A program made the position numbers and the translations under genes. The notes beneath the pieces are model-generated. The model ran no database searches. It was not told where the DNA came from and was given only the letters and a program-made list of their open reading frames with translations. From Granulosicoccus sp964390335 (GTDB taxonomy: Bacteria; Pseudomonadota; Gammaproteobacteria; Granulosicoccales; Granulosicoccaceae), in assembly GCA_964390335.1 (NCBI GenBank), contig CAYMHU010000016.1, positions 1 to 64,000 of the forward strand: a stretch of 64,000 nt of DNA, written 5' to 3'. Positions 26,229 through 34,697 of the stretch are shown here, one piece after another. Numbering within the stretch: the first letter of the stretch is position 1; each line of letters begins with the position of its first letter.

Positions 26229-26630
26229 TTACGCGGTAGGAGGCACATGGCAAACAGCTTCCACGTTGTTTCCATCCGGATCAAGCACAAAGGCACCATA
26301 GTAATGCTCATGGTAAATGGGTCGTAAACCCGGTTTACCATTATCCGAACCACCACTTTTTATAGCCTGCTCATAGAACGCTTCCACTGTGCCCCGCGAG
26401 TTTGCAGAGAATGCAATATGGCGCGGTGTGTAGTGCTCTGTTGATTCGATAACCCAAAACGCAGTGGAACCTTCGCTGCCAAATGCACAGATGCGCCTGG
26501 TAGGAAATTCTTCTTCCCAATCACATACGGCTTCCGTTAGAAGCCCATAACCCAACACAGCAAAGACAGCTTCGTAGAACGCTTGGGTGCGTTCGTAATC
26601 AGTAGCATACGTACTGAGATGGTCAATCAT
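26229..26630 (-). CDS. VOC (glyoxalase-like) family protein
   Basis: A 133-residue vicinal-oxygen-chelate protein that starts with MIDHLSTYATDYERTQAFYEAVF and closes with GAFVLDPDGNNVEAVCH. The His near the start and the Glu near the end fit the metal-binding pattern of this superfamily, often seen in small uncharacterised lyases. It lies 5 bases downstream of the HlyU-type gene on the same strand. Substrate unknown. Confidence 0.87.
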   Translation of the reverse strand: MIDHLSTYATDYERTQAFYEAVFAVLGYGLLTEAVCDWEEEFPTRRICAFGSEGSTAFWVIESTEHYTPRHIAFSANSRGTVEAFYEQAIKSGGSDNGKPGLRPIYHEHYYGAFVLDPDGNNVEAVCHVPPTA

Positions 26631-26635
26631 TTGGA

Positions 26636-26938
26636 TTAAACCAGCTCGCGCTGAAACAGCTTATCACCTTGCTCATCGATAATTTGCTTGGCTTTATACG
26701 TGCAGTGCTCAATGGAAGAATTGAGATCGCCATTGTTGTCCGCGCGAATAAAACGGCTTTCTTTAAGTTCGCCATTCACTTCTTTAGTGATGCGACCAGC
26801 CGTGCGGTATTGCCCGCCTTCGTTCATGGGTTCAGGAAAAATCTGATACCCCTGGTATTCAATGGGTTCGGCCTGCGGTGTCGCTTGTTTTGATCCGCCT
26901 CCGCCAAATACAGATTTAAGTAGATTTCCCAGTCCCAT
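26636..26938 (-). CDS. HlyU family protein
   Basis: A 100-residue protein with the N-terminus MGLGNLLKSVFGGG and the core IEYQGYQIFPEPMNEGGQYR typical of the small HlyU family (named as a transcriptional activator, distinct from the ArsR-type HlyU of Vibrio). The ending HCTYKAKQIIDEQGDKLF also fits. The family's true role is poorly known. It is the first gene of a two-gene minus-strand unit with the VOC protein and is divergent from ogt. Confidence 0.82.
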   Translation of the reverse strand: MGLGNLLKSVFGGGGSKQATPQAEPIEYQGYQIFPEPMNEGGQYRTAGRITKEVNGELKESRFIRADNNGDLNSSIEHCTYKAKQIIDEQGDKLFQRELV

Positions 26939-26992
26939 ACGCTACTCTCCTGAGCTTGTTAATTATTTTGATTAGAACGGCTATATTGTTCC

Positions 26993-27502
26993 ATGAATTT
27001 CACGCACCATGATAGCCCTATTGGACGCCTGTTGCTGGTGTCTGATGAACAGGGTTTACGGCAAATTGGGTTCCCAGCGGGCAAGAATACCCCGGAACCG
27101 CAAGAAAGCTGGCATGAAAACGATTCAGCATTCGAAAACGAGCGCGCGCAACTGGATGCGTACTTTGATGGAAAATTAACCCAATTCAGTTTAAAGCTCG
27201 CGCCACAGGGTACAAAATTTCAACAAACGGTATGGAACGCTTTACAGAAAATTGGCTATGGCAAAACATGTAGTTATCTTGATATTGCCAATTTAATTGG
27301 TAATCCCAAGGCATCGCGCGCAGTGGGTTCGGCAAATGGCAAAAACCCGATTCCCATTGTTATCCCATGCCATCGCATCATTGGTAGCAACGGTACATTA
27401 ACCGGTTTTGCTGGTGGCTTACTAACCAAACAATGGTTGCTGGCACATGAAACCGGCGCGCAGTCTTTACTGCCGTTTGATCAAAGCCTAGCGTCCGAAT
27501 AA
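26993..27502 (+). CDS. ogt: Methylated-DNA-protein cysteine methyltransferase
   Basis: A suicide repair protein that removes alkyl groups from O6-alkylguanine. It has 169 residues, with the catalytic motif IPCHRIIGSNGTLTGFAGG near residues 123-141, the DNA-binding helix SRAVGSANGKNP before it, and a typical N-terminal domain. No regulatory Ada-type domain is present. It is convergent with and overlaps the end of a transglycosylase gene by 15 bases. Confidence 0.95.
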   Translation: MNFTHHDSPIGRLLLVSDEQGLRQIGFPAGKNTPEPQESWHENDSAFENERAQLDAYFDGKLTQFSLKLAPQGTKFQQTVWNALQKIGYGKTCSYLDIANLIGNPKASRAVGSANGKNPIPIVIPCHRIIGSNGTLTGFAGGLLTKQWLLAHETGAQSLLPFDQSLASE

Positions 27503-28117
27503 CCGACCCCAAAAACCGGGTTTAAAGTCATCTTTACAGCCAGCGTATTGTGAACGATACATATCCACGCGGCGTTGTACTTTTGCCGCCACAGGTGGTA
27601 ACCATTTTTTCTTTTGATAGGTTCGCTTGGCAAAACCGCCGGTGCCTTCATGATAATTCAAGTACAGGTTGTAAGCGTCGTTAGGAGCAACGCCATTTCG
27701 GGTAATGGCCTCGCGAAGGTACCAATGCACAAAGTCTGTTGCATCGGCAAAATTGTCTCTGTCTCGCCCATACTCACCGGTACTTTTCAAATACTGTCGC
27801 CAAGTGCCGTCAATCGCCTGCGCGTAACCGTATGCACTACTGGGTCGTCGCCACGGAATAAAGCCAAACAGCTTATCGCGCGGAGGTCGGGCCTTACTGT
27901 TAAACGATGACTCTTGATTCATGATAGCCAATGGAATGTGCATGGACGTACCCCATTTCTTTTCGGCATTCACAGCCACTCTATGCCAACTTCGTTTTTG
28001 CTTGAAGATGGAGCATACGTTGTCGGTGCGCGACGGCGGAGTTGTGGCGCATCCGCTCAAAACGGCCAGTAGCAGCGCCACCCCAAACAGGCGGATACAT
28101 GGAAATTTGTTTAACAT
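27488..28117 (-). CDS. Lytic transglycosylase-like lipoprotein
   Basis: A 209-residue predicted lipoprotein. I chose the ATG at 28117, which puts a classic lipobox (LLAVLSGC) at about residue 21; the longer frame upstream does not fit a signal peptide. The domain resembles an SLT lysozyme fold: MNQESSF holds the catalytic Glu, followed by SSAYGYAQAIDGTWRQY and YNLYLNYHEGTGGF. It should cleave peptidoglycan at the outer-membrane side. The 3' end overlaps ogt by 15 bases in opposite orientation. Confidence 0.85.
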   Translation of the reverse strand: MLNKFPCIRLFGVALLLAVLSGCATTPPSRTDNVCSIFKQKRSWHRVAVNAEKKWGTSMHIPLAIMNQESSFNSKARPPRDKLFGFIPWRRPSSAYGYAQAIDGTWRQYLKSTGEYGRDRDNFADATDFVHWYLREAITRNGVAPNDAYNLYLNYHEGTGGFAKRTYQKKKWLPPVAAKVQRRVDMYRSQYAGCKDDFKPGFWGRLFGR

Positions 28118-28311
28118 GCCTAAAGTGTAGTGTTTGAAACTGAATAACGCCTGACTGGCGAACAACAATTGCATTACGTGTTTTTAAGGCCCAATTCAGC
28201 TGAATTTGCGCTTAATTTTTCCTTGGCAGAATGCGGTTTACCACCCTCTTTTGGGCCGGTGGGCGCGGTTCTTGCGACGCAGCCAGCAAAGAACACGATT
28301 TTGGATTTTTA

Positions 28312-28944
28312 ATGCGTTGCACCACCCTGTTAGCCTTAGGCTTATCGCTGCTCATTTCAGCTTGTGCCACTACCACCTCGGAGCCAAAACTACAGGCTGC
28401 GCAACCGGCAGAACCAGAGCTCATTGCTACGCTTCCAGAGGAGCTGGGCACGTTCGAATACGCTGGTTATCGCTTTTTTGAAGACAGTGCAAACGGTTAT
28501 ACCTTTCGATACGCCAACAATGCCAAGCGCCGCATCGCCGACGTATATGTTTATCCGGTTGCAACCGAAAATGTGAGCCTTGGGCACAGTGAATTGGTTA
28601 TGGGCTCGACCCGCGCCACTATTCAGGCCATTGGCGAAGCGGTTAAGCAAGGCTTATACGCAAACTTTAACGTGGTTGGTGCTGCAACCGTTGCACGTGG
28701 CGCTCGTACTGTTGCACGCGTAGAAGCTACGTACCTTCGCGAAAATCTGGCGTCTTATACGCTGGTGTACCAAACAGAGTATGAAGGAACGTTATTAAAA
28801 ATCAGGGTATCCATGCCAGATAATGAAGCTAATCGCGCCAGCACCGAATGGGACGAATTTGCTAAAACCATGTTTAATCAAATTGTGGAACAGTTGGAAG
28901 CGGAGAGCGTTGATGCAAAAACGTTTGCTGCGGCTGATACATAA
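28312..28944 (+). CDS. Predicted lipoprotein of unknown function
   Basis: A 210-residue protein. I chose the ATG at 28312, giving MRCTTLLALGLSLLISAC with a plausible lipobox ending at Cys18; upstream codons are poorly suited to a signal. The mature part begins with a low-complexity ATTTSEPKLQAAQPAEPE linker and then a mixed alpha/beta domain. I do not recognise the family. The domain starts around FEYAGYRFFEDSANGYTFRY, and acidic residues close the C-terminus. Confidence 0.7.
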   Translation: MRCTTLLALGLSLLISACATTTSEPKLQAAQPAEPELIATLPEELGTFEYAGYRFFEDSANGYTFRYANNAKRRIADVYVYPVATENVSLGHSELVMGSTRATIQAIGEAVKQGLYANFNVVGAATVARGARTVARVEATYLRENLASYTLVYQTEYEGTLLKIRVSMPDNEANRASTEWDEFAKTMFNQIVEQLEAESVDAKTFAAADT

Positions 28945-28979
28945 TCATTAAAACCAAGAACGTCTATTTGCTGCCTTCA

Positions 28980-29645
28980 CTAGATAAGTTCATCGGAGCG
29001 ATCGTCGCTTTCTCCATAACGTTTTAACACTGCAGGCGTGGTACCCTCATAAATCTTTGCAACGTTTTTGGATATTTTTGCATTCTCGCGCTCGAATAAA
29101 CACTCGCCGTTTAAATCTGATGCCACAATAAATGGGCCCATGTTTTCACACTTAATGACCCACATGGCTTGTGCCAATCCCAACTCTTCATTCCAATGCA
29201 CGGCTTCCACGCTTTTGATACCGCGTCCAAGCAACGCTCCGGTGCCATACCCTACCGTTGAGAGATAAACGGCACCGTTGGCAACGAAGTACGACTTGTA
29301 ATCTTTGGATGTCATTCCGCCTTTGCCAATAATCAGTTTGGCGCCCGTTTTTGCCATCCACTCAGGTAGCCATTTAGAAAATCGAAACGATGCAGTTGCG
29401 GTTACTGCACCCATATCAAATGAACCGTCATCGTTGATGCGCGCAGCGGGTGAGCAATGAAAATTGGCGGCCGATTGATGCGGCAGATCCATTGGGATGT
29501 TCGCGTTCTGCTCCAATGTGCGCATATACACACCTTCCCGCGCAGTGTAGATCAAGCCATCCAGATACACGATATCACCCAGGCGAAGCGCTTTGATGTC
29601 ATCGTCGGTGGGTGTTGTGGATAGGCGGATTTCACGCAGACTCAT
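28980..29645 (-). CDS. Class I fumarate hydratase/L-tartrate dehydratase beta subunit
   Basis: The smaller subunit of a two-subunit Fe-S hydro-lyase (fumarase, mesaconase or L-tartrate dehydratase). I chose the ATG at 29645, which gives 221 residues and the family start MSLREIRLSTTPTDDDIKAL; the longer frame overlaps the alpha gene too far. KTGAKLIIGKGGMTSKDYK and VYLSTVGYGTGALLGRGI are typical. It overlaps the alpha-subunit gene by 14 bases and is the last gene of the succinate dehydrogenase-like cluster. Confidence 0.9.
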   Translation of the reverse strand: MSLREIRLSTTPTDDDIKALRLGDIVYLDGLIYTAREGVYMRTLEQNANIPMDLPHQSAANFHCSPAARINDDGSFDMGAVTATASFRFSKWLPEWMAKTGAKLIIGKGGMTSKDYKSYFVANGAVYLSTVGYGTGALLGRGIKSVEAVHWNEELGLAQAMWVIKCENMGPFIVASDLNGECLFERENAKISKNVAKIYEGTTPAVLKRYGESDDRSDELI

Positions 29646-30597
29646 GTGTGCTCTCCTCTGTTGGTACCCAGTCAATGGTCTCTCGACGTTGATACGGAGT
29701 GAACCAATCCGGGTCGGTGCGAAACTCGACGCGACCGTCCGGGAATATGCGTGCAACAGCACGACGGGAAGACAAACAAAATGCATGCACCGACATAGGC
29801 ATACCACCGGTATGACAATACCCAACTTCTATATTGCAATCGACAACCATATTGCTGCCCACAAAGCCCATCGCACCCATACCAATGGAGTTACCCAGCT
29901 CTTTAAATTCATCTTCCAGTTCAGCAATTTTGGGATCGCTGTTTCGGCTACCCACGGTACGCAAGGTAGACGCACGTTTGCCTAGCGTCATGCAAATATC
30001 TTTTGAACCACCTAGTCCGATGCCGATTATGGCCGGTTGGCATGCAAGGCCACGCTTACCAAATGCCATAAGGCTATCAAGATAAAACCGTTTGATACCT
30101 TGCAGTCCATCGGATGGAAACAACATCCGGTAATCAGAACCAAACAAGCCACCTTTGTGTACAGTGATAAGGTCTATCCAATCTCCGTCTGGCTCAAACC
30201 CGTATTCGATTTCCGGCGCACCAATACCAACATTGTTATCGTGATCGGTACGCCACAGCGGGTGCACGCGGTTTGGTCGCAATGGAATATCAACAGTGGC
30301 TGTTGCGGTTGCTCGCCGCAATGCAGTTTCTAACGCAACCATGCCACCTTCTACTTGCGCATCGTTACCCATTTTTACAAACCAACGCGGTACGCCGGTG
30401 TCGCCACACATAGCGCAGCGATCTTCCTTAGCAGCGTCATAGTTATCCAGCATCACCTTCAATACAAACGATGGTAGCTCGCCAGTCTCTTTTTTTGCGG
30501 CTTTACGTAAACCACCCAGATAATCGTCTGGGATATCGATTGCCGCTTTTTGCATGAGTTCTTCGGCGGTTTTTTCAAGTAAGTTGATACTGATCAT
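29632..30597 (-). CDS. Class I fumarate hydratase/L-tartrate dehydratase alpha subunit
   Basis: The catalytic subunit of a split class I hydro-lyase, 321 residues. Three cysteines for the [4Fe-4S] cluster are in view: CAMCGDTG near residue 60, and DCNIEVGYCHTGGMP near 245-260. GIGLGGSKDICM is also conserved. Direct neighbours encode an SdhA-like flavoprotein and its membrane partners, so a trans-alkene made by that complex would be hydrated here. Whether the substrate is fumarate, mesaconate or another analogue cannot be read from the sequence. The gene overlaps its upstream neighbour by 4 bases. Confidence 0.92.
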   Translation of the reverse strand: MISINLLEKTAEELMQKAAIDIPDDYLGGLRKAAKKETGELPSFVLKVMLDNYDAAKEDRCAMCGDTGVPRWFVKMGNDAQVEGGMVALETALRRATATATVDIPLRPNRVHPLWRTDHDNNVGIGAPEIEYGFEPDGDWIDLITVHKGGLFGSDYRMLFPSDGLQGIKRFYLDSLMAFGKRGLACQPAIIGIGLGGSKDICMTLGKRASTLRTVGSRNSDPKIAELEDEFKELGNSIGMGAMGFVGSNMVVDCNIEVGYCHTGGMPMSVHAFCLSSRRAVARIFPDGRVEFRTDPDWFTPYQRRETIDWVPTEESTHESA

Positions 30598-32369
30598 GAT
30601 GATGCCACCAAAGACTCAGGTTCATCCTGTCGCAATAGCGATTGCCCGGGACGAACTATTGAAAAGTTAACTGGCTCGCGTGTGACTTCCATTTGTTCAT
30701 TGTCAGTGCTGGCTGCTGTAAATTTAGCCACAGTGAAATCACTTTTTTCAAGCGAACCAACATCAGGATAATCTTCTCTGAAGTGCGCACCACGTGAGTT
30801 TTCACGTGCAATACCGGCTTTGGCAATAGCAGCGGATACATCGCATAGCGAGCGTAAATTGAGCCAATCATGCCAACTCAAATTGAACGCAAGATTCGAA
30901 TCGTCTACACCTACTTCCATGAGTTGGTCTGACACTGCTTTAATACCCCGCAATCCACGCTGCATGCCGATTTCGGTTCGCACCACACCCACATCTTCCC
31001 ACATGAGATCCTGCAGTTGCTGGCGCAGTGGTAATACTAAATCAACAGTTTTGTTGAGCGGGTGCATCGCGCGCTCCAGCTCCATAGCAATAACTTGCTC
31101 ATCGGGTTCGCGCAGTGTGGGCATATCATGAATATCCGCTGCCATGGTATCACCAGCAATACCTCCATAAACAGTTGAATTCGCAACGCCATTACCACCA
31201 AGTCGATTCGAACCGTGAGCACCACCCGCATCTTCTCCGGCAACATAAAGCCCCTGCATAGCGGTGCGTGTGTCCACGTCGACAACAACGCCACCCATAA
31301 AATAATGCGCAGTTGGTACCACTTCAACTTTACCAGCTGCCAGATCAAACCCACTGTCGGCACATCGCTTAACCATACCTTTAAATTGTTTAGCGACCCA
31401 CTCAGGTCCAAGATGTGACATGGATATAAACACGCCTTCTTGATCGGGGTGATTGTTCTTGCGCATTTCTGAATAAATGCCACGGCTGACCACATCGCGA
31501 GTGGCGCGTTCGCCCAGGTCGTCATAGTCGAACATGAATCGCTGATCTGCATGATTAAGTAGTTGTCCACCTGCACCGCGTAAGCCCTCTTCTAATACCG
31601 TGCCAGTCATGCGTGTGTGACTACCGGCCAATAACCCAGTGGGGTGAAACTGCACCATCTCCATATCGCGCAATGATAATCCGGCACGCAATGCCATTGC
31701 CAGACCATCCATGGTTTTATCACCGCTGGGCGTATGGTACTTATACATGCTGGGTCCGCCACCGGTTGCCATGAGCACGGTTTTAGCGCGCACTAATCTA
31801 AAGCCGCCGGTACGCATATCAATCATTAATACACCTGCCAGCGCTGAGCCATCTTTAGTGGGTATTAAACCGATTGCCCGATGCTCTTGCAGTTTTTCAA
31901 CACCACTGGCCAATACCTTTTCCATTAGGCGGTTAATGATTTCAATACCCGTTAAATCGCCTTTATGCACCGTACGGTCAGCCGTTTGTCCTGCAAAAGC
32001 TTTTTGGTGCAACGATCCATCATCGTTTCGATCAAAGAAGCAACCAATCTCGTTTTCCAACTCGCGGATACGTACCACTGCCTGTTCACACAAACGCCAA
32101 GCCATATCCTGATTCGGCAACCATTTGCCACCATTAATGGTATCCATGAAGTGCCGTTCCACGGTATCCCCGCCACCCAGCGCAACGTTGTAACCACCCT
32201 GCACCATTCGAGTACAACCGCATTTGCCGATTAAGCCTTTAACTACGATGGTGATTTTTGTGCCTTTCGGTGCAGATTGCTGCGCGTGTAATGCAGCGAA
32301 TAAGCCGGCACCGCCCGAACCAAGAATCAATATATCGGTATCGTGTTTTGCAATGTCAGATTGACGCAT
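30594..32369 (-). CDS. Succinate dehydrogenase/fumarate reductase-like flavoprotein subunit
   Basis: A 591-residue flavoprotein of the SdhA/FrdA/NadB family: FAD-binding GSGGAGLFAA at residues 17-26, capping-domain motif VQFHPTGL, the Arg of RDVVSRG, the active-site His of PTAHYFMGGV and the Arg of SNRLGGNG. The residue that covalently binds FAD in Sdh/Frd (His in RSHT) is Cys52 here, in KCGCTRMVQGG, so flavin attachment must differ. A Thr of the substrate loop (MTEG in FrdA) also reads LEEG. The order of the cluster is B, two anchors, then A, followed by a fumarase pair. Ordinary TCA succinate dehydrogenase is one option; a reductase or a dehydrogenase for a substituted succinate is another. 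Confidence 0.88.
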   Translation of the reverse strand: MRQSDIAKHDTDILILGSGGAGLFAALHAQQSAPKGTKITIVVKGLIGKCGCTRMVQGGYNVALGGGDTVERHFMDTINGGKWLPNQDMAWRLCEQAVVRIRELENEIGCFFDRNDDGSLHQKAFAGQTADRTVHKGDLTGIEIINRLMEKVLASGVEKLQEHRAIGLIPTKDGSALAGVLMIDMRTGGFRLVRAKTVLMATGGGPSMYKYHTPSGDKTMDGLAMALRAGLSLRDMEMVQFHPTGLLAGSHTRMTGTVLEEGLRGAGGQLLNHADQRFMFDYDDLGERATRDVVSRGIYSEMRKNNHPDQEGVFISMSHLGPEWVAKQFKGMVKRCADSGFDLAAGKVEVVPTAHYFMGGVVVDVDTRTAMQGLYVAGEDAGGAHGSNRLGGNGVANSTVYGGIAGDTMAADIHDMPTLREPDEQVIAMELERAMHPLNKTVDLVLPLRQQLQDLMWEDVGVVRTEIGMQRGLRGIKAVSDQLMEVGVDDSNLAFNLSWHDWLNLRSLCDVSAAIAKAGIARENSRGAHFREDYPDVGSLEKSDFTVAKFTAASTDNEQMEVTREPVNFSIVRPGQSLLRQDEPESLVASS

Positions 32370-32372
32370 ATG

Positions 32373-32726
32373 CTAGACCATTTGCAAAAAGAACATGACT
32401 GACACCAGGAATGAACATGCTAATGCTGCGGCTGCCAGTGTTTTTTGCGAGGCTGACCACGGTAGCCATTCCAGTGCAAGTAATCGCAGCCCGCCGAAAA
32501 GATGCACTGCAAGTAGAAACACCAGCCCGATCTCACAAACGGTTTTGATTGCCGATGTGTTCATATATAAAAGACCATCGATTTTTGCAGGGTTGCTTAC
32601 TGACATAGCCAATACCCAAAAGTGCACCGGTAAAAAAAGCGCCAAGCACAAACCGGAAATTCGATGCAACAGATAAGCAAGCCATAGCGGGTGCGCACGA
32701 TTAGCAATGGCGTTGACACTGCTCAT
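32373..32726 (-). CDS. Cytochrome b-type membrane anchor (SdhC-like)
   Basis: A 117-residue membrane protein. I chose the ATG at 32726 (Met-Ser-Ser-Val-Asn-Ala); the longer frame upstream belongs to the overlapping gene. Three hydrophobic segments (about residues 20-40, 60-80 and 95-115) are visible, with RAHPLWLAYLLHRISG resembling the haem- and quinone-binding region of SdhC (His and Arg-Ile-Ser-Gly). It lies 3 bases upstream of the flavoprotein gene, so it should anchor the complex to the membrane. Confidence 0.78.
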   Translation of the reverse strand: MSSVNAIANRAHPLWLAYLLHRISGLCLALFLPVHFWVLAMSVSNPAKIDGLLYMNTSAIKTVCEIGLVFLLAVHLFGGLRLLALEWLPWSASQKTLAAAALACSFLVSVMFFLQMV

Positions 32727-33055
32727 GCGAACGTTACCGCCCAAACCGCACGTGCGCCCAACGCGAATAATCCAGTACCAATCAACAAAGTAACAAGTTC
32801 TAACAAGGTACCTCGAACCCTTAGCCATTCATGAATAATGGTACGTACACCAATAGCACCGTGTATCGCCACTGCCACGACAAAAGTGCCATAAAATAAA
32901 AACCATGCAACAGAGCCCTGGGTGCGAGATAAAATTTCTGCTGAGCTCAGGCCGCCTTGTACTGCATAAATCATCACCGCAATATGACCAATTACCAGCG
33001 GCGCCATCAATAATGCCGTGAGTCGTTGCGCCATATACAGCCTGATATCAAGCAT
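32723..33055 (-). CDS. Second membrane anchor of the succinate dehydrogenase-like complex
   Basis: A 110-residue, three-helix membrane protein. I chose the ATG at 33055, whose first base overlaps the stop of the iron-sulfur gene. Helices lie near residues 12-32, 50-70 and 82-107. Conserved-looking His residues (GHIAVM and HGAIGVRTIIHEW) could bind haem b with the partner anchor. Identification rests on position and topology more than on sequence similarity. Confidence 0.75.
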   Translation of the reverse strand: MLDIRLYMAQRLTALLMAPLVIGHIAVMIYAVQGGLSSAEILSRTQGSVAWFLFYGTFVVAVAIHGAIGVRTIIHEWLRVRGTLLELVTLLIGTGLFALGARAVWAVTFA

Positions 33056-33777
33056 TAATCTCTCCGACCGAAAAAGCGCTTGGTAGTCAGTCGTTTTAAT
33101 CCGGCAATGGCCGACATTGGATCGAGCTCGATCGGGCAATGGACTGTGCACGAACCCATAGAATGACAATTATGACAACCACCTTTACCAGACACTGCAT
33201 CCAGGATTGCCTCACGACCTTCATCTTTAACATCATTGAGTAATGTCCACGCGCGCTGCAAGCTTGCAGGTCCTGCGTAATCCGGATTACCAGCAACTGT
33301 ATCGCACGCGGCATAACACACCGAACAATTGATACACTCAATACCTTTATTAGCATTGCTGCGTTCAGTACTAAATTCATCGACAGGCGCTATAGGATCG
33401 TGCCGACTTAATGTGCCGTGGTGTACACCTTCGCTAGCCAACCATTTATCAAAGAACGGATCCATATTGACAACAAGATCTTTAATGACCGGCAAGTTTC
33501 GTAACGGCGCTATCTTAATGCTGTTATCGGTGAGTACTTTTGTGATATGTGTTCGGCAGGTCCAACGAGGAACACCATTAACCATCATTGCGCAGCTACC
33601 GCACATGCCTACTCTGCAAGCAAATCGATAACTCAGTGTTGCATCGGCATGTTGTTGGATCCACGACACAACATCCAGAACCGTTTGATTGTCGTAACCG
33701 GGCACCTCGAACGAATCGACGTAAGCGCCTTGCTCCGAGCTTCGTTGGATTTCAACTTTAATCGTATCGGTATGCAT
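33055..33777 (-). CDS. Succinate dehydrogenase/fumarate reductase-like iron-sulfur subunit
   Basis: A 240-residue ferredoxin-type subunit. The [2Fe-2S] motif CRVGMCGSC lies near residues 55-63 with the fourth Cys in WTCRTH; the second cluster motif is CINCSVCYAAC and the third is CHNCHSMGSCTVHCP. All three iron-sulfur sites therefore appear complete. It is the first gene of the B-anchor-anchor-A-fumarase operon. Its start is preceded by a 122-base gap to the TauE gene. Confidence 0.9.
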   Translation of the reverse strand: MHTDTIKVEIQRSSEQGAYVDSFEVPGYDNQTVLDVVSWIQQHADATLSYRFACRVGMCGSCAMMVNGVPRWTCRTHITKVLTDNSIKIAPLRNLPVIKDLVVNMDPFFDKWLASEGVHHGTLSRHDPIAPVDEFSTERSNANKGIECINCSVCYAACDTVAGNPDYAGPASLQRAWTLLNDVKDEGREAILDAVSGKGGCHNCHSMGSCTVHCPIELDPMSAIAGLKRLTTKRFFGRRD

Positions 33778-33899
33778 GAAACGGCGTATTTAGCAAGGAC
33801 ACCCAAATTCTAGCGAGAATACGTGAAGAAGTATATCTCTAGCGACCAGTGTATTTCTTTTGAATAGCACTAGTATTAGCGATCTAGCCCTCGAACCTA

Positions 33900-34643
33900 C
33901 TACAAAAGCACTTGGATAAACACACCCAGCCCAGTCAGTAATGACAGTCCAATCAGTAATCGTCTGAATTGAGTATTTTTGAGACGGCTGAAAACCCAAA
34001 GCCCAAACAAAGACGCCATTATGGAAACCGGGATGGCAATCATTAAAGCTGTAACAGCTGTTTCGTCATAAGCCCCTTTGAAAAACAACAACGTAGCAGT
34101 TGCGAACAGCACCACCATATTAAATGGCTGTAAAACCGCTCGAATTTCGCCCTTTGGCCACGGGCGCATCGACAGCCACATCACCGGAACAGCACCTGAT
34201 AACGAGGCCAGCCCGCCCAACACTCCGCCTACCAGCGCAATGAGTGAATTAATAACGGGTGTTGGCTTATCAATGGTGGGAAGGGTTGAGCGAAAGGCGA
34301 AATACCCGCCATACACAATTAACATGACGGCTATTAAGATCCGCAATGTAGTTGCATCAACAACATCAAGCAACGCAATGCCCAGCGGGACACCGATCAA
34401 ACCTGGAATTAAAAACCCCCATAGCCTCGATTTGTAGGCCATGATATCGGAGCGCACGGCCCACAATCCATGAAAGCCCCCCAATATTGCCAGTAGTGAC
34501 GCCATAGCTATCGATGTCATCGGTGGCAAGATTGTTAAATAAAAACCTAACGAGAAGAGCGCGGTGCCAGTACCCGCTAATCCATTGATAAAGCCACCGG
34601 CTGCTGCACCAAGCGCAAGAATCACTATGAAGGAGTCTGTCAT
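33900..34643 (-). CDS. TauE/SafE family membrane exporter
   Basis: A 247-residue protein with about eight hydrophobic segments and the TauE/SafE repeat pattern: AAAGGFINGLAGTGTALFS near residues 13-31, and LVGGVLGGLASLSGAVPVM near 137-155. The family includes exporters of sulfite and sulfoacetate, yet many members have other roles. On the minus strand it lies upstream of the succinate dehydrogenase-like operon (122 bases away) and downstream of the SnoaL-like gene, so it may serve the same pathway. Confidence 0.85.
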   Translation of the reverse strand: MTDSFIVILALGAAAGGFINGLAGTGTALFSLGFYLTILPPMTSIAMASLLAILGGFHGLWAVRSDIMAYKSRLWGFLIPGLIGVPLGIALLDVVDATTLRILIAVMLIVYGGYFAFRSTLPTIDKPTPVINSLIALVGGVLGGLASLSGAVPVMWLSMRPWPKGEIRAVLQPFNMVVLFATATLLFFKGAYDETAVTALMIAIPVSIMASLFGLWVFSRLKNTQFRRLLIGLSLLTGLGVFIQVLL

Positions 34644-34697
34644 TTTTCGTTATAATTTTGGCTGTATTTTTTAGGTGCTAGTCGCTAGCTTAGTTAA

